NCBI GenBank assembly: GCA_010909165.1
Contig: MU008173.1
Span: forward strand, 1,276,883 to 1,340,882
Length of the DNA stretch: 64,000 bases
Direction: 5' to 3'
Source: Anthoceros angustus
Taxonomy: Eukaryota; Streptophyta; Anthocerotopsida; Anthocerotales; Anthocerotaceae
The translations under genes were made by a program, and so were the position numbers. Positions 33,933-47,281 of the stretch are shown here, piece by piece. The notes beneath the pieces were generated by a model that was not told the origin of the DNA, did no database searches, and worked only from the letters and a program-made list of their open reading frames with translations. Within the stretch, counting starts at the first letter, position 1. Each line of letters opens with the position of its first letter.

Positions 33933-36900
33933 CTATGTTTGCAGCTGATTCACTACCTGAAGAGTCTGTAAAAACCGTCTTCCGATTACAGAGATCGACT
34001 CTTTACTCTCTGCAAGCCCGCAGAGAAATGAGAGTCTTAGTCCAGTAATCAGCGGGATGACTATGAAAATTATAAAACATAATGTTAAGGGCTAGTCGAC
34101 TTACCCAGAAAGCCCTTTTCAATCATCGCTCCCTTGTTGTAAGAAGGCCGCAAGATCACCCCCCTAATAGCTGATACAACTAGTGACAGCATGACGGGAG
34201 CATTCAGCACGTAGACTGAACCTCCGCGGCCTGCAGAGGGAGAAAATACAGAGCCTTCAGATCGGAACGAGAGATAAAATTATATATCGATGCTCATCAT
34301 CACCACCAATCTCCTAACACATGGTAGACAACGACTTATATGGGTACACTCTAAAGAGGGCAAACCACCTGCATAGTCTCGGTTGAGAAGTGTTCCAAGC
34401 CGCTGGAGAATGTCCATGGGCGGCATTCGGAGCAAACCAAGTCCTGACAGATCTATGACCAGATTCATCTGTTCAACTGATCCATTGAATAGGTTGAGCT
34501 CTGCCAATTCCATGTTGGATACTGCAACAAAGCCAGTTTCAGCATCATGCATATGTAGTATTCATTATGGTAAGCAGCATAGCTGACAACGGCATGATAC
34601 AACATCAACATCAAATCAGAAGCATCAATGACAGGTGTGGTGTGAACCAGCTCTTCTTACCAATTACAGTCACAAGTGAGCCTAGCAATGTGGAAGATAA
34701 AGTACACACAGCCTTTCCCAAAAGAACACATAGTGTCGGTCTGCCTTTTTTGCAATGCCCGTGCCAGAAGACTAGATCGCGCCACGGAGCAGCTGCAAGA
34801 TCAGATACGCTCCAGTAATTCTGGTCTCCATGAGTATGACGCCTCTGTAGAATGGACCTTGACAATGTTCAGGCTTGCGAAACGTTAGGAAATTGCACAC
34901 CACTGTTTGGAAGCAACTTACACTTCTTATGGCCACACACAAGGGATGACTGCTGTGCGAATAGGCCACATTCCCTTCTCCAACTCGCTCATGCAAGATG
35001 ACATCATCGATTTGTGCTGTTCCTACACCCTCCTGTGATATGCACCCTGGCACATCACAGTTCTGAACAGACAGCGATTGCACAGCGATAGGCCCACCAG
35101 CAATGGGCAGGCCTTGATCATCCAGTACTTGGACCGTCTGTTCACTCCCAACTGTGCTTGTCCACACTTCCTCTTTACTCTGCCCTGGTGGCGCTGAACC
35201 TGGGACTGCTGGGGCTTGTTGGGGTGGTACTGTGGTTGAAAGATTGAGAAGCTCATCCTCACTGCAAGATGATGAGCGAAATTGTTAACAATCTGCAAGC
35301 TTGCATCATCAACGTGCATAATGACAGTTCCACCTCATCACCTCAACCCGTCTGTGAAGAGGAACTATACAAACACCGCTTAATAGTGGACATGCCGAAA
35401 ATCTCTAACCGGCCTCATTTTCATGTCACACTGGGATTTACCTGTCTGTAAAACCGAATGATGAGCTGGAGCTGGAGCTAGTCAGAGACTCAGTGTCTGG
35501 TCCAGGTTGGTGAGGATGGTAAGGTTCAGAACTAGTATGATCTGCCCACCTATTGTCCGCAGTTCCATCTGAGTTTGAGTTCAGGACATCAACTTTATCC
35601 ATGCTTGACACAGGCAGGGGTGCACAGGTGGCTCCCCTTCCAGATAGACCATACTCTCTCTTCAGGTGTTGTGCCCCAGTAGTTTTGGTTTTGATATCCA
35701 ATGAGTCAGACAAGAACTGCGAGTTTACCACCAGGAGATCGGCATCATCTGCTAATCTGACCTTGTCATGCTCCAACATGAATTCTGGATTGCCTGTAAC
35801 AAACGTTGATGGGCCATGATCCAAACTGTCAAAAGGTTTCCCAGGGTCTTGAGTATTTCCGGAGGACTTAAGACTCTCCAATGCGTCATGGCTGCCAACA
35901 TCACCTCCATCCTCATCATAGAGTACTACAGTACTTGCAGAGTCTCTGAGCCTGTCATCTGACCAGAAACCTGACTCCGGAGGTTGCATAGTTGCAGCAA
36001 TTTCAGTACAACTGTAAGTCTGCCCACTGGAGGATTTAGTATCCACCATGCCAACATCGGTGTAGTCCACCTCTGATCGACTCATCGTTTCTACTGCCTC
36101 AGACTTGATGCCCTGCATCACTGAAAGACGCTCAACTGGGAATGGATGACCCATAAGAGCGACGACGCCTGCACTGGGGATAGCACAAACAGATGGATTT
36201 GACTGTAAGGAGCATGGTCCACCCTCTTTTCGAACACTCACCGAGTGGTCTGCTATCTTGTCCATAGGCGAAAAGTTGTGGAAAGAGTTTTCTTCCATTT
36301 CCCCGAACTTTGACAGCTCTTGTCCTACAAGTCGACCCTTAAACAAGTCCTCTTCATGGTGCTCTATGAGAGCACAATCAACGCACGTGAGTGCATCGAA
36401 AAACACCTCAGTAGTAGGACTTTCAACTGAATCATCTATTCTAAGGGGGGAGTTCTCTACAGAGATGTCACCACAACCTACTTTCTGGACAGCCAGCCTG
36501 AGAGTCTTGGTAGCAGGAGGTAAAATACATGCTGGCTGTTCAATGGCTGCTAGCTGGACAGTATCCCCCGTCTGAGACTCTTCGAAAACCTGCGGATACA
36601 GCCCTTGCTCCACGCTCATCCGAGAGTCAGCTTGCTGACGGCCTTCCTGATCGGTGTGGGACCGATCAGAGCCAAGAGAAAGCAACGCCGAATCTCTCTC
36701 TTCAGGATTCAGAATGTATTCGGCTTCAATTGCTGAACTTTCTGGCGTGCGTTCGAGCGGATATCTGTGATCATTCGCACATGCTTTGGAAAGAGCTCCC
36801 ACATCCTGGAAAGGCGCCTCAAGTGCCTGCCATTCTGCTGCTTCTTTGCTCTTGAGTGCTGCACTGCACAGCTGCCTGAGTCCACCTTTTGACCCCCTCT

Positions 36901-37774
36901 GACTCTCAAGTAGCATCCTACAATCGTGATTTACTCTCAAGTCTCTCAAGGACAATAAGGCATGAGCTGTCAGAAAAGGGCCTAAGAGCGGACAGCAAAA
37001 CCGAGTGGAGACAGCCACACCAATCTTCAGAGCCACGTGTGACCACAGTCGCCACTTGGGAATCGTACTACGCGTATGCCTGTGAGGATGTACAGGCATC
37101 ATAGAGACCAAAAGCAGTTCAAACACCGGCCAATAGGCACTGGGCCGCACAAGTCTCAACCCCGCAGCCCCCACATATGTCAAAAAAAGACACCTACGGC
37201 AATCCATATCCAACACCTGCTGCTCCTCCATTTCACCAGGAATATACACACTTCTGGCATGACATCCTCTCGTAATACACGACAATGCATGCTCATCACC
37301 ACAACCAGTGTCACCATCTACATCAGCATCAACCAATTGACGATCCATCGCAACTCTGCCACCAATTCTGCCATCTTTGAAATCCAACTCCAAAGCGAAA
37401 CAATCCCTGCAGTGACCTCCTGCCACAGCAGGCGGACGAGACTGCTCTCCTCTGACAAGTTTCTGCATCAACTCCATAATATTTTCCATTTGCGAGCTTC
37501 GCACATCCTCCCTTCTCCTCCCGATGCAATGCAGCCTGTGCTGTCGTTTCCTGCTTCCACCGTTTCCACTCAGCATTCCACTGAGCTGCAACTGCGACCC
37601 CTGCTGCTGGACAACAGAATCGGCCGTCTCTGCACTAATCCCTTCCTGCTGCCCCCGACTCCGCCAAGGAAGGCTGAAAAGCCGCAGATTCTGAGAACGC
37701 TTACTGCGATCTGCTCGTTTCCTCCGTCCTCCCAGCTCCTCCACATCCATTGAGACCGAGCTCCCTTCCCTCAT
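33933..37774 (-). CDS. Large protein with C-terminal CRAL-TRIO (Sec14-like) domain
   Basis: Six exons on the minus strand join in frame to 1087 residues: 35442-37774, 34922-35261, 34661-34844, 34369-34521, 34105-34230, 33933-34060. Exon 1 codes ~778 residues: a basic N-terminus, two Cys-containing hydrophobic stretches (about 195-235 and 245-275, possibly membrane-associated), then a long acidic, Ser/Asp-rich part without a known domain. The C-terminal exons read as a CRAL-TRIO lipid-binding domain: DLVFWHGHCKKGRPTLCVLLGK, NLVIDLSGLG, LQRLGTLLNRDY and GGSVYVLNAPVMLSLV match the order (RPxxxxRLGK, xIDLxGL, xxYPE, xxNAP). The gate-helix region after NKGAMIEKGFL is poorly conserved and the last exon is the least certain. 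It could carry a phosphoinositide or other lipid ligand. I do not know a named plant family with this architecture. Confidence 0.72.
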
Positions 37775-38717
37775 TGGATCAACCTGGTATCAAACGAGCC
37801 AGATCGACCATCAGCGCAGCTTCAATTCCGCCTGCATAATTTGCTCCAGTACAGAGACGGGAAAAATGCGCAACGCCGGCGCTCTTCTTCTCTTCTTCTT
37901 TTGCGGCTTCATGCTCTAATACTCCTGGACTCGACAGATCACTCAGCAAAGATCGTTTCCGGAACACTCCGATTCTTGCTTCCAGCGCTCGTGTGACGAC
38001 GATCTCCCGACCCGGCGCCCCCCGAGCCCGAGCTGGTGCCGGCGCCCGCGCCCGCCGCCCGCGCCGGCAAAGCTCGCAGCAGCTCGCAGCCTTGGAACAG
38101 GAAATGTCCAGGCCATAGCTGCCCATGTTGACGTACAGACATAGAGATGCTGGCAGATTCGCCGCTTATTCCTCCCCGATACGCGCTACTGTAAGCCTAG
38201 CATTACAAACGGCATGTCCTGGCATTATTCGTTGCTAAACCCTAAACCCTTGAAAGTGCACTGCACCCGGTCGGCGACGGCCTTAATAGCACTAAAGGCG
38301 AGCTGCTCAAAACGAGCATGGTTCATGGGCAGCTGCTAAATGGAAGGGACGATATTCCGGAGCAGAAGGGCGCATATGCGTCTTGTGAGGTCCGGGCTGC
38401 TGGCAGCTGCCCAACTGGTATACACCACGTCTTCTCTCTCACCAAACCTCTGTAAACAAGCCTGTCATAACACGCCTCCAGCTTACAAGCCTGGCATGTC
38501 ACGGCTCCACCTTCTCATGGCCACATGGCAGAGACAGACTCTACACGAAAGTGAACAATTTATTATAGCTTTCGGTCTCACACCAGACAACAGACAGGGG
38601 CAAGTACATACCTTCTAGATCCTATCGGCCAAGAGTGGCTCGCACCACAGCACGGAAATAAGTTTGTAGTGGGAGTCTGGGATATGGTATAGGGAACGAA
38701 TCGTCTCAAGCGCGGGC
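37775..38717 (-). promoter_or_regulatory. Upstream region of the CRAL-TRIO gene with GC hairpin and telo-box
   Basis: Lies between two minus-strand genes. At 38038-38068 a GC-only stretch has perfect 8-bp inverted arms (GCCGGCGC ... GCGCCGGC) and on the minus strand carries several GGG runs. At 38237-38250 AAACCCTAAACCCT is a telo-box (AGGGTTTAGGGTTT on the minus strand), 460 bp before the start codon. 38251-38717 is the 3' flank of the channel gene. Confidence 0.5.
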
Positions 38718-41700
38718 TCAGCCTCGCCCAAAATTGGACTCAAACTCAAACTCGGAGATGACAACAAGCGAATCTCCTGACCTGAGTCCCAACGGCTGGG
38801 TCTTCCGTGCTGGGTTCAGGACCTACACAAAAGGATGATTTACAGAGAAGGTCGTCGTTGGTGAAGAGAAGTAAACACGGATTCCCGCAAAAGTCAAGAT
38901 GGAGTAAGAACAGTAAGTTGGGCTCACTATCTTGCCGTCCTGCCGGTATCCGATGGCTACTTCCTCTCGTGCTAGAGCCTTTTCGGAAAGGTCGAGGAAT
39001 GAGTTAGACTCTTCAGCCCTCTGATATAGTTCAATGTCCTGTCCAAACCAGTGAATGAATAATGGACTCAGGTACAGCATTGTGTGAAAAGTTCGCTCGC
39101 CCCACTGTTGACATCTGCTTTGAACACCTTACCTTCACATAGATCTCGTTTCCCCACGAATTTAGCAGCTCGGTCCAGACAGTGTTGAGCTCGCTCTGCT
39201 CCAGCACTTCAGGTAACAAATATGCCAGGTGAGTATACTTTCGAGCTTAGGTGTAATCCAGCAAGTGCAGGACATTCCACTCACCTTGGGCCGTCACGAG
39301 TCCCATCAGTTCAGTTGTGCCAATGTAGGTTAGCGAATTGTGACTTTTTACGACCTGTAGCAAGCCAACGGCAGATGGTAACGAGACACCAGGAAACAAA
39401 GGGAAACAGCGGAGCAAGATGACTTTGGCACCTGCTTTCCCAGGTTCGTATCCACCAGCTCTGCGACAAGGCTTGCAACCTGAGGTGATCGGTCATGTGA
39501 GCTTCATCCACATTGTCTGGTAAAGCTAGAGAAACTCAAGCCTAAACTTGATGCCTTTGCCCTAGAACAATCGGAGGTTTCTGTTTTCATCACCTTCACA
39601 TTGTGTTGCTTACACATGGATTCAGCCATAAGCAGAGCAAAAACTGATTGTTTATCTGGTTTGGACGTATCTGCATTGAAATAAAAAGCACGTCTCCAGA
39701 GGTTTACATGGAGACGAACTCACAAAAAGGACAGCCATATTACTCCTCGACACCTTTACATTGGTCATACCTCCAACACGCCAGCTTGTGTCAGCGATGA
39801 CTACAACAGACAGAGGAACCGTCTCAGTGTTGTCTGTAGATGCCGAGGCATCGAGTATTGCTTCTCTCAGATCTGCTTCACTCATAGGGTTACCGACCTG
39901 CACAAGCGGACCTTTCAACAGTTAGAAGTCCTCCTCCACAGTCGATGCGTGACCATGGCACAGGTGCCACTCTGCGTAAGCCTTCTTTTAAAATGGAAGA
40001 TAACGAACGTCTGGCAGCATACCTTATGTGTGACATGTACATTTTGTAAAGGGTTTGAGATTTTACGGTGCACATCCCGAGTTCGGTCTTCAAGAGAAGC
40101 TTCTGCTAATATAACCTACAGGCAATGGACGTCCTCTCCGTCCTGTTACTCTTCCAGTAAAAGTTGCAGCATATCAACGATAAAGCAGACCAACAGAAGG
40201 GGCGTTTTTCAGTCCATACCAGTTCACTACCATGTCCAACGTAGTCATCGTACTCCAGCATCATCTCACCAACACCTGGACGCCATCCCAGCATCACTAT
40301 CCGTTCCTTCCTATCCGTAGTCCATTCAGCTGTCTGCAAAGTACATACAGCCGCCTCTAAATACTTTGGCTGTAGCCTACAAAATACAACAATCCAAGGC
40401 CTTCCTTTACAAGGGAGACAGTCCTGACACTGGGAAGGTTCAAAATATCCCTTTGTTGAGACAGAAATTTACACCTTATCGCACAGAGAAGGCAGACATC
40501 ATTAAATTTTAGGAGACCTTGTGAAGCAAACCTCACCTTAGAAGGTGCTTTGGCAGCCCTCTGAACTGGTGATGGCCATGAAACTCGACTATTGACAGCT
40601 CTAGCTCTTCGAGTCAAATCAGGAGCCGAATTTCCCAGTCGATACTGTTCTGCTCTAGTGACTAGTGCTTCTGGAGGTTCCCTCTGAGTATTCCTTGGGG
40701 CTATTACAAGGAGCTGCATAGACATATTGGATAGATCATATAACAGAGCCCATGAAAACAGTTCAATCAGGGCCCTGCAGGCCTCTCATTCTGACCTTGT
40801 CTTTGTCTTGAAGAAACTCGTCGTCCTCTGGATGGAAATTCACCTTTCCAGCACGTATTAGACCACAGACCACGGCCTACGATTTACAAAAGCGGTCAGT
40901 AGAACAGCTTCTACTCACAGGTGGTTCCAGGGTGGACACTCTGCACACACAGAAAATGTCATGGGGAAGACAAGTAACCTCTGGGAATCCTTGCCATAGC
41001 TCTACAAATGGAATGCCAGTCAGTTGAGGATAGCTGCGCAAGTTGATAGTTTGCTCTGTTCACAGTTGACACCGTCAGGGGGCACAGACCCGCAAACAAC
41101 TGCAGTGCTAAACAAGCTGCTTCTCTACATGACAGGAACTGAAAGTCAGCAAGACTAGGCGGTATACTGCTCTGATCAAGAAGTTGGCGGTAGACATCCA
41201 CTAGTCCTCGTTGTCGTGAGCACTGCACAAAAAGCTTCGAAGAAAGATCCTGCACTGGGCTTACATTCAAACTACAGAGGGACTTTAAGAGCTCCGCAGT
41301 GCTGGCCCTGGATACCTGGAATTGGAATATAAAGAAATAGCATTACCTCATGTGATCGAGCCTCAGAAAGATCAGCCGAAACTTTCATACAATATGTTAC
41401 CCCACCTCCGCAACGATCTTTCCTGTGGAGCCTTCAAGTAGAGGCTGTAGAGCTAGCACTGAGAGGACTGCATCAGCATCGGATTCGTATCTGTACGCCA
41501 AGCTCATTTCATTGAAAACAGGAAGTGCCAGCACATGATCTATTTGAGCTGGGTACTAGCTTGAAGACCGGCCAAACTGATAGTCGGGGATCAAAACAAG
41601 GATCCAGTGACCTACTTGTCGTCCTTGTTTGCAAGAAGAATAATAGACTTAGCCTTATCCGCTGCAACTTTTTGAAACGAGCCTTTACTGCTAAGGCTGC

Positions 41701-43657
41701 CACTGCAAGAGCAAAGCTAACTCAGTTGAACTTGCTGAGACGTGTCGATGCATGGAGGTTACCATACAATGCCATCACAAAATATGTTGAACCTGTGCTG
41801 GATACCTCCGGGTCAAAACATGGATCTGGTCACATTCTCTGGCGACACTTGCAACAAGCTTCTCCATATCCTTCCTTGGTCGTTCTGACAGGATCAAAAC
41901 GGTCTGTTTCCTGTAAAGTGATCCGAAGATATTAAAACCATGTTAAGAGACACGTTGTCGTAGTTATCAGCTTTCGAGGCTCGTTATGTACTCAATGAAG
42001 CTTGCCTGCTGGTTGCAGTTCCGTCTTCGATGGCAAACTCTTGTGACTTGTTTAGTTGCTTTAGAATTGTTGTAAGGTGAGTGTTTGCTCCGCACACTAC
42101 GATATGTCCACTCTCCATGACTTGGGAATGGGCCCCCTCCCGAAGCCACTCCATTCGGCTCTGGCAATCATCCGAACAGCTCCTCAGCCTGCATTACTGA
42201 CCAGGACAACACAGAGACGTTTTATAACTTACCTTGAATTGTGCCGTCAGTGTGCTAGTCAGTAAAGAGTAAAAGAGCAGCCCTCCAAGGGCTAGCATGA
42301 GGCCAATCGTGCGCTCTGGACGGGTCTTTTCCTGGAGTCAACAAATACATTTGTGAGGGAATTCGGTTGCGCAAACTGGAAATCAAAATGACCGTAGAAC
42401 CAAGTCAGCTGCCTACCTTGAGATGTGTTCCAGATGAGCACACACATGCCCACGCATCCCACATAGCATCACCAAGTGTCTGCTTCCTATTCCTGAGGAA
42501 ATAATGAATTGATAGCATTAGACCTCCCAGCTGAGCAATGGTTGGAGGGAAGCAAACGAACGAAGGTCGAAATAGCCACACATGAAGAACGGAGAGAATT
42601 GCTTCATGCACTTAAGCGTTCTTCCTGCAAGGATCTCTGTGCAAATGAAAGATACAGTCCAGCTAAGCGCAGACCATACCTAAAATACGAGAACAGCACT
42701 CCACCGACTGTTATCAGGAAAACACATGCCATCATTTGAAATAGCACATAGCTGCAATCAGGCCGAAGGAACAGTGTTTAATCGAACTCATGCTACATGG
42801 TAAGCTTTCTCCAGTCAAAGAAGATGATCATAGACAGGAAACAGTAGGGCTTACGCCACTGGTTGTCTCTCCATCAAGACATCCAGCATGTATGACAGGT
42901 GCCCAAAACTCCATGACATGTGCACCACATCTGGTGGTGTGACATCGAGGGCAAGAGACCGAGGTTTTGCAGGTAGAGACGTAGCAATACATGCAAGCAA
43001 CTTAAATGGTCTTTGCTGACGATGAGCCAAAAGACCTCTCAAAGAATTGAATAACGACGATGTTGCATAATGGTGCAGAGAAACGGATCTAAATATCGTG
43101 GCCACAAGAGGGCCAAAATACATCACGGATGCACCAGCCAACATTCCCTGTTTGTTCAAAGTGGTCAGTAAAATACAGGGGATGTAACCGAGCTATCTCC
43201 GTAATCAATAGACTGTAATCGAAGTTCAAGTAGCTGACTGTGGAAACAGAGTGCACCATTAAGAACATAGAACTGTCAGGACGCTTCACCCAGGATTGTC
43301 GCTCAGATTCGGATTCCCCTATCATGAAAGCATCCTCTGTTTTGCCCAGATGCTTGCCATTCTGCTGCGTCAGTCTCTGCCGTGCTTTCTTTGATTTCCA
43401 GTACAGTTTCCCAACCTTGCTCCAACCTCCAAGACGCTCAACGTACGGAGACTTTCCGGAAATGCCATCTGGTGTGCATCCAGCAACTAGTGAGACTGAA
43501 ACAACGCGTACAAGTGACCTGACGGTCACAGTGGAATTCGGAATTCTCTCATTGCATACCTTCGTCCTCTGTGCCACCGGCAGACAAAGCTAAGACCCAT
43601 GATCTCCGTTCTTCAGCAAAAGGGCTACATTTGAAGAAGTGCACATGAAACCGACGC
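38718..43657 (-). CDS. POLLUX/PEC-like plastid envelope ion channel
   Basis: About 23-24 short exons on the minus strand, last exon 38718-38822; first exon(s) not resolved. Exon translations match the Arabidopsis plastid envelope channels PEC1/PEC2 (At5g02940/At5g43745) in order: [20 protein letters not shown] (membrane segment), [15 protein letters not shown] (pore region), [24 protein letters not shown], then the RCK-type cytosolic part with [114 protein letters not shown] and [10 protein letters not shown] at the C-terminus. PECs conduct K+/Ca2+ across the inner envelope and shape stromal calcium signals. The 5' exon at about 43571-43657 has transit-peptide composition. The gene seems intact. 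Confidence 0.88.
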
Positions 43658-44574
43658 CTGCACAGCCCAATGTTGGATAACTAAGCTGCAGAATTTTGGA
43701 GGACGCTGAATTCCAGATGCTGCAAACCCGCTCAGTGAAACAAAAACGATCCATTCCCACTCAGCTTGCAGCTGCCAAGACGACAACCACCAATTTGAAC
43801 CCATCCACAAGCTGCAAGTGTCTATGTGGGTCAAACAGCTACCCAGGAGATGGGACATGTTGTGCATAGAAGAGGGGCGACGGAAAGCGGTGAGGAAGGG
43901 GCAGCTGTGAGCATTCCGCAATGCGATGCCAGTCAGTTGCGGGCATTGCGCTTACAATCGAGACAGTCAATCAACTGTCATGCGGGAGTGGCCTTGAAGC
44001 CGCAAGTTGCCAAGCCAAGGAATCACGTGATCCGGGAGCTCTTTATTATTCCGTTATTCTTTCAATAATTGTTGAACTTACACAAGGGAATTTGGCCTCC
44101 AAATTGGCGAGAGTAAAGGATAAACTGATACCCGACTTTAGACTTTAGAGTATGCAAGTGGCAGGCCAAAGCAAGGCTTAAGAAAGAAAATGAACACAAA
44201 GTGACTACCTGCTACCTTCATCAATGCAGACAAAGCAAGGCTGCAGAAAAATATGAACACAAGCGACTACATGTTACCATGGTGAAACCGAAACCACTCA
44301 TACATAGAATGCAATTACATCATACCTAGTTTCTCGGGAATGTTGAAGTGAATGCATAAGGGCAATCTCCATAGGAAGGATATTGGCTTCTATATGATTA
44401 TCATAAGGAAATCGCAGTATGAAACCATGTATAACATGCATACTTTTGACGTGATAGTCTTTTACATAGAGTTAGTAACATGCTTATTTATACATAATTA
44501 GTCACAAGGATATCTATTGTTTGTTCGTTTGTTCTATTATATTACATTATATTAGATTGAGTTTACATGCCTTT
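43658..44574. other. Channel-gene 5' flank and AT-rich intergenic sequence
   Basis: The missing first exon of the channel gene probably lies between 43658 and 43930. A duplicated motif (GCAGACAAAGCAAGGCT-like, with ATGAACACAAAGxGACTAC) appears at 44170-44215 and 44225-44275. The remainder is AT-rich. Confidence 0.35.
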
Positions 44575-45704
44575 ACAACAACAACAACTTTATTTATGTC
44601 CGCTAAGGATGGAAGGACCATCATGGGACAGAGATAGTACAACGTAAAAGAGGTTTGAAACCGAGTACACTTACGTTCTTCTGAACTAGAGAAGCAGTTA
44701 CTGTATGAGGAAAGCAGAAAAGAAGGCGAAGACTACAAGGAGTCCAACAAGGCCTGCCGAAGATCAAGAAGCTTAGAGAGACATAGTCCAGAGAGCCTAG
44801 GAATGTGAAAAGAGAAAAATCTGCGCAGCGAGAAGCCGGCACACTCAAAAAGAAGAGAGTAACGAGACCGAATATCGGCATAGGCAGGACAATAAAAGAG
44901 GAAGAGGGTCCAAGGAGCAAAGCTTGCAGATCCTTTCGTCTTGGGAGGCGAGCTTGAGCCAGCGGTGGTCTCAATCCGAGGCGGTGGGAGCTAACACGAA
45001 ATTGACCTATGAGTGTGCAGAGTTTGAAGGATAGGGGAAGGCGAGGTAGTAGGGGGCGGTATGAAATTTACGGAGGAGGATTAACTGGAGCTTGTCTTTG
45101 TAAAAGCGGAGTCTAGAAGTGAGAGGGGGGGAAAAGGAAAGAGGGGACCAGGTGAGGCGAAGGTGTCTTAATTTGAGGGCCATGCGAATGGAGTGGTTGG
45201 GGGGGATGTGAGAAAGGGGGAGTTGGGAGGAGGGAGAGGGCCAAGCAGGGAGTCTAAAAGGTTCAAACTCGAGTCTTCTAAGCCAGTTGGCAACTTGAAA
45301 AAGCCAGTAAAAAGAAGCCTAAGGGTCAGTATTGAGCCAGAGCGAGCGGGAGGACCTGAAGGCAAGGAGGTGGTAAGAGGGATCCAAAATGGGATTAGCA
45401 ATATCAAGGAGGTGGAGGCGGTAAAGAAAGGATGAGAGGTGAAAAAGGCCATCAAGTTCGAGGGGAAAGGCGGCGAATTCAAAAAGGAGGATGGGTAATG
45501 GAGTCGAGCGCTTACAAGCAATGTGAGCGCGAAGAAAGGAAGATTGAACCCTTTCCACCTTAGCCCAAGAAGAAGGGAAAAGATCCGGGCCCCAAATTTC
45601 AGCGCCGTACAAGGCGGAGGGAATTACCATAGTGTTGAACAGCTGCTTCCGAAGATTGATATCCTGAAGATTAATCCTGTATAAAGAACGGCGCAAAGGG
45701 TTCA
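44575..45704 (-). mobile_element. 5'-truncated LINE (non-LTR retrotransposon), copy A
   Basis: Read on the minus strand it runs from 45704 to a (TTG)n tail at 44575-44589 preceded by AATAAAG. The coding remnant shows the post-reverse-transcriptase part of plant LINE ORF2: LFNTMVIPSALYGAEIWG, then VERVQSSFLRAHIACKR, and near 44900-44990 a Cys-rich end (a CPAYADIRSRY-type motif in a shifted frame). The RT core and ORF1 are missing, as expected for 5' truncation. Several frameshifts make it a dead copy. Confidence 0.8.
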
Positions 45705-46424
45705 TTCATGAGTTCGAGGGTTACTTGGTTTGGGTGCCTGTGTGAATCATACTGTCATGTTGTGTGCTGCATAAAGCTAGTATTGAAGGTGGCTCTCCAA
45801 CGGTGTTTGTGTGTGAATTTTGGTGTGCTACCATTGAATCAGATGTTGTGTGCAGATGCTGCTCTACGCCGGTGGCTTATGCGCGAGGGCATCCTGCGGT
45901 TGCACAAGTCGCTTGCCAAAATGAACCTGGCCACTTGTGTGTTACATGCTATTGGATGTTCATGGGGGTCTCATGCTCCTTGCTCTTCACACTTTAGCAT
46001 GGAACCTCTTCGCCAAGATTTGGTTGGGATTGATATGTGCCGGAGAAGACCATAGGCAATTCCACCTCATGATGATCTATGAGATGTCCACGATGGATTG
46101 GGCAAGCATTCTCTATGAGCAGGCGGTGGCTCATAGGAACCATTTGATGAGTGAGGAGGCCAAAATCGGTTTGTCTCCACCTTCCTAGTACATCTATACC
46201 ATAGGGAGGAAGTTACGAAGGAGGAGGCGGAGGCTAAGATAGAAGCTTCCTTGGTCCGAGTGGTGGAAGGAGGCCGTCTATGGCGGCGGAGGAGGAGGAG
46301 GTAGACAGACAACCGCCTGGGAAGACCACCACCCCACCCGGCCTGACACGGATCAAGAACCGAAAACGACAAGGGGAAGGAGAAGGAGCCTATGGCGCCT
46401 CCTAGAGAGAAGGTAGGATAGGAC
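45705..46424 (+). mobile_element. Retroelement gag-like sequence, copy A (decayed end)
   Basis: Begins exactly where the LINE stops. Frames include a Trp/Cys-rich start (VTWFGCLCESYCHVVCC) and, further on, IYEMSTMDWASILYEQAVAH, followed by an acidic and Gly-rich tail. A better preserved copy is at 47282-48127. I read it as a gag or gag-like protein of an unidentified retroelement. The part after about 46030 has many small losses. Confidence 0.5.
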
Positions 46425-47281
46425 TCCAGAGCCTAGGAATGTGAAAAGAGAAAATCTGCCGGAAGCACACTCAAAAAGAAGAGAGTAACGAGACCGAATA
46501 TCGGCATAGGCAGGACAATAAAAGAGGAAGAGGGTCCAAGGAGCAAAGCTTGCAGATCCTTTCGTCTTGGGGAGGGGCAGGCTTGAGCCAACGGTCGGTC
46601 TCAATCCGGAGGCGGTGGGAGCTAACACGAAATTGACCTATGAGTGTGCAGAGTTTGAAGGATAGGGGGGAACTGAGGTAGTAGGGCAGGGTATGAAATT
46701 TACCAGAGGGAGGATTAACTCGGAGCTTGTCTTTGTAAAAGCGGAGTCTAGAAGTGAGAGGGGGGGAAAAGGAAGAGGGACCGGTGAGGCGAAGGTGTCT
46801 TAATTTGAGGCCATGCGATGGAGTGGTTGGGGGGATGTGAGAAAGGGGAGTTGGGAGGAGGAGGCCGGTGGAGTCTAAAAGGTTCAAACTCGAGTCTTCT
46901 AAGCCAGTTGGCAACTTGAAAAGCCAGAAGAAGCCTAAGGGTCGATTGAGCGAGCGGGAGGACCAAGGCAAGGAGGTGGTAAGAGGGATCCAAAATGGGA
47001 TTAGCAATATCAAGGAGGTGGAGGCGGTAAAGAAAGGATGAGAGGTGAAAAGGCCATCAAGTTCGAGGCGCGCGAATTCAAAAGGAGGATGGGTAATGGA
47101 GTCGAGCGCTTACAAGCAATGTGAGCGAAGAAAGGAAGATTGAACCCTTTCCACCTTAGCCCAAGAAGAAGGAAAAGATCCGGCCCCAAATTTCAGTGGC
47201 AAAGGCGGAGGAATTACCATAGTGTTGAACGCACATTGCTTAGAAGATTGATATCACGAAGATTAATCAGTAAGGGTTCAT
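46425..47281 (-). mobile_element. LINE fragment, copy B
   Basis: Second copy of the LINE part, shortened by many 1-10 base losses relative to copy A. It retains ERICKLC and a Cys-rich C-terminal end on the minus strand and FxLPTGLEDSSLNLLDS-type sequence. Dead. Confidence 0.75.

Noticed and set aside
43867-43921. First exon of the channel gene at MHNMSHLLG
   Set aside because: Its only good donor does not give the phase needed by the next exon, so I left the 5' end open.
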